Positions 5,984 through 6,150 of a stretch of DNA of 6,150 nucleotides are shown in pieces (position 1 is the first letter of the stretch; each line of letters starts with the position of its first letter). The DNA comes from Moraxellaceae bacterium UBA2032 (GTDB lineage Bacteria > Pseudomonadota > Gammaproteobacteria > Pseudomonadales > Moraxellaceae). Below the pieces are notes generated by a model. It was not told where the DNA came from. It did not search any database and saw only the letters and a list, made by a program, of their open reading frames with translations. The translations under genes and the position numbers were made by a program. Location of the stretch: positions 8,103 to 14,252 of the forward strand of contig DDBM01000145.1 of the NCBI GenBank assembly GCA_002333125.1. Reading direction: 5' to 3'.

Positions 5984-6150
5984 TTATTTATTCAGTGCTT
6001 CCATCACCGCGTCGCTAAAATGCACATTAGAGTAAACGTTTTGTACATCGTCCGAGTCTTCGAGCATATCTATCATTTTGATAATTTTTTGGGCTTGCTC
6101 AATGTCGGTAATGTCGGCTTGAGTTGCAGCGTGCATAGTCACTTCGGCAT
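5984..6150 (-). CDS. yebC: YebC/TACO1-family protein, C-terminal 54 residues (5' end outside window)
   Basis: On the - strand the frame runs from the right edge to the TAA at 5984-5986 and encodes the last 54 residues. The segment [13 protein letters not shown] (residues 29-41 of the visible part) is the C-terminal signature of the YebC/PmpR/TACO1 family, and the ending ...V-M-E-A-L-N-K is typical in length. The family has been described as DNA-binding transcriptional regulators. More recently, members were shown to act on ribosomes to aid translation of proline-rich stretches. Which applies here cannot be told from a fragment. The gene is convergent with the lipase and shares its terminator. 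In many proteobacteria yebC lies just upstream of ruvC, but here nothing follows it on its own strand within the window. Confidence 0.92.
   Translation of the reverse strand, partial: AEVTMHAATQADITDIEQAQKIIKMIDMLEDSDDVQNVYSNVHFSDAVMEALNK

Noticed and set aside
1..6150. CRISPR array, tRNA, insertion sequence or phage attachment site
   Set aside because: No regularly spaced repeats, cloverleaf, transposase-like frame or terminal inverted repeats with target duplications were seen.

Overview
The window reads as chromosomal DNA of a moderately AT-rich Gram-negative bacterium, most likely a gammaproteobacterium. The evidence is Sec signal peptides on exported proteins, an OmpA-type peptidoglycan-binding domain, a YqaA-type DedA protein, a YebC homologue and a Pseudomonas-type (family I.1) secreted lipase. 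No genus can be named from the sequence alone. I see no tRNA, rRNA, CRISPR array, insertion sequence or phage gene.

Region 1 (1-3853, + strand) is a tight cell-envelope gene cluster. It holds the 3' part of a gene with a DUF3558-like layout, a 593-aa exported protein of unknown function (beta domain, then a long helical/coiled-coil part, then a C-terminal beta-rich part), a 364-aa exported OmpA-family protein, and a 187-aa protein with one N-terminal membrane anchor and a GxW-type beta domain. The first three genes overlap by 4 and 7 bases and the fourth follows after 15 bases, so co-transcription and coupled translation are likely. The promoter lies outside the window. The OmpA domain suggests that at least one product is tethered to peptidoglycan. 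The common function is not recognisable and is the best candidate here for something undescribed.

Region 2 (3854-4533) holds a gap with a degenerate but exactly symmetric palindrome, then yqaA (DedA/VTT membrane protein) on the - strand, convergent with the cluster. Region 3 (4534-5006) is an AT-rich, non-coding divergent spacer. It carries inverted repeats on the yqaA side. On the lipase side it has a plausible sigma70 promoter with two copies of a 10-base direct repeat, one overlapping the -35 box.

Region 4 (5007-5927) is a complete secreted triacylglycerol lipase with all catalytic, calcium-binding and disulfide residues of the Pseudomonas LipA type. No lipase foldase gene (lif) lies next to it. 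A strong bidirectional terminator separates it from the convergent 3' end of yebC, which runs off the right edge.
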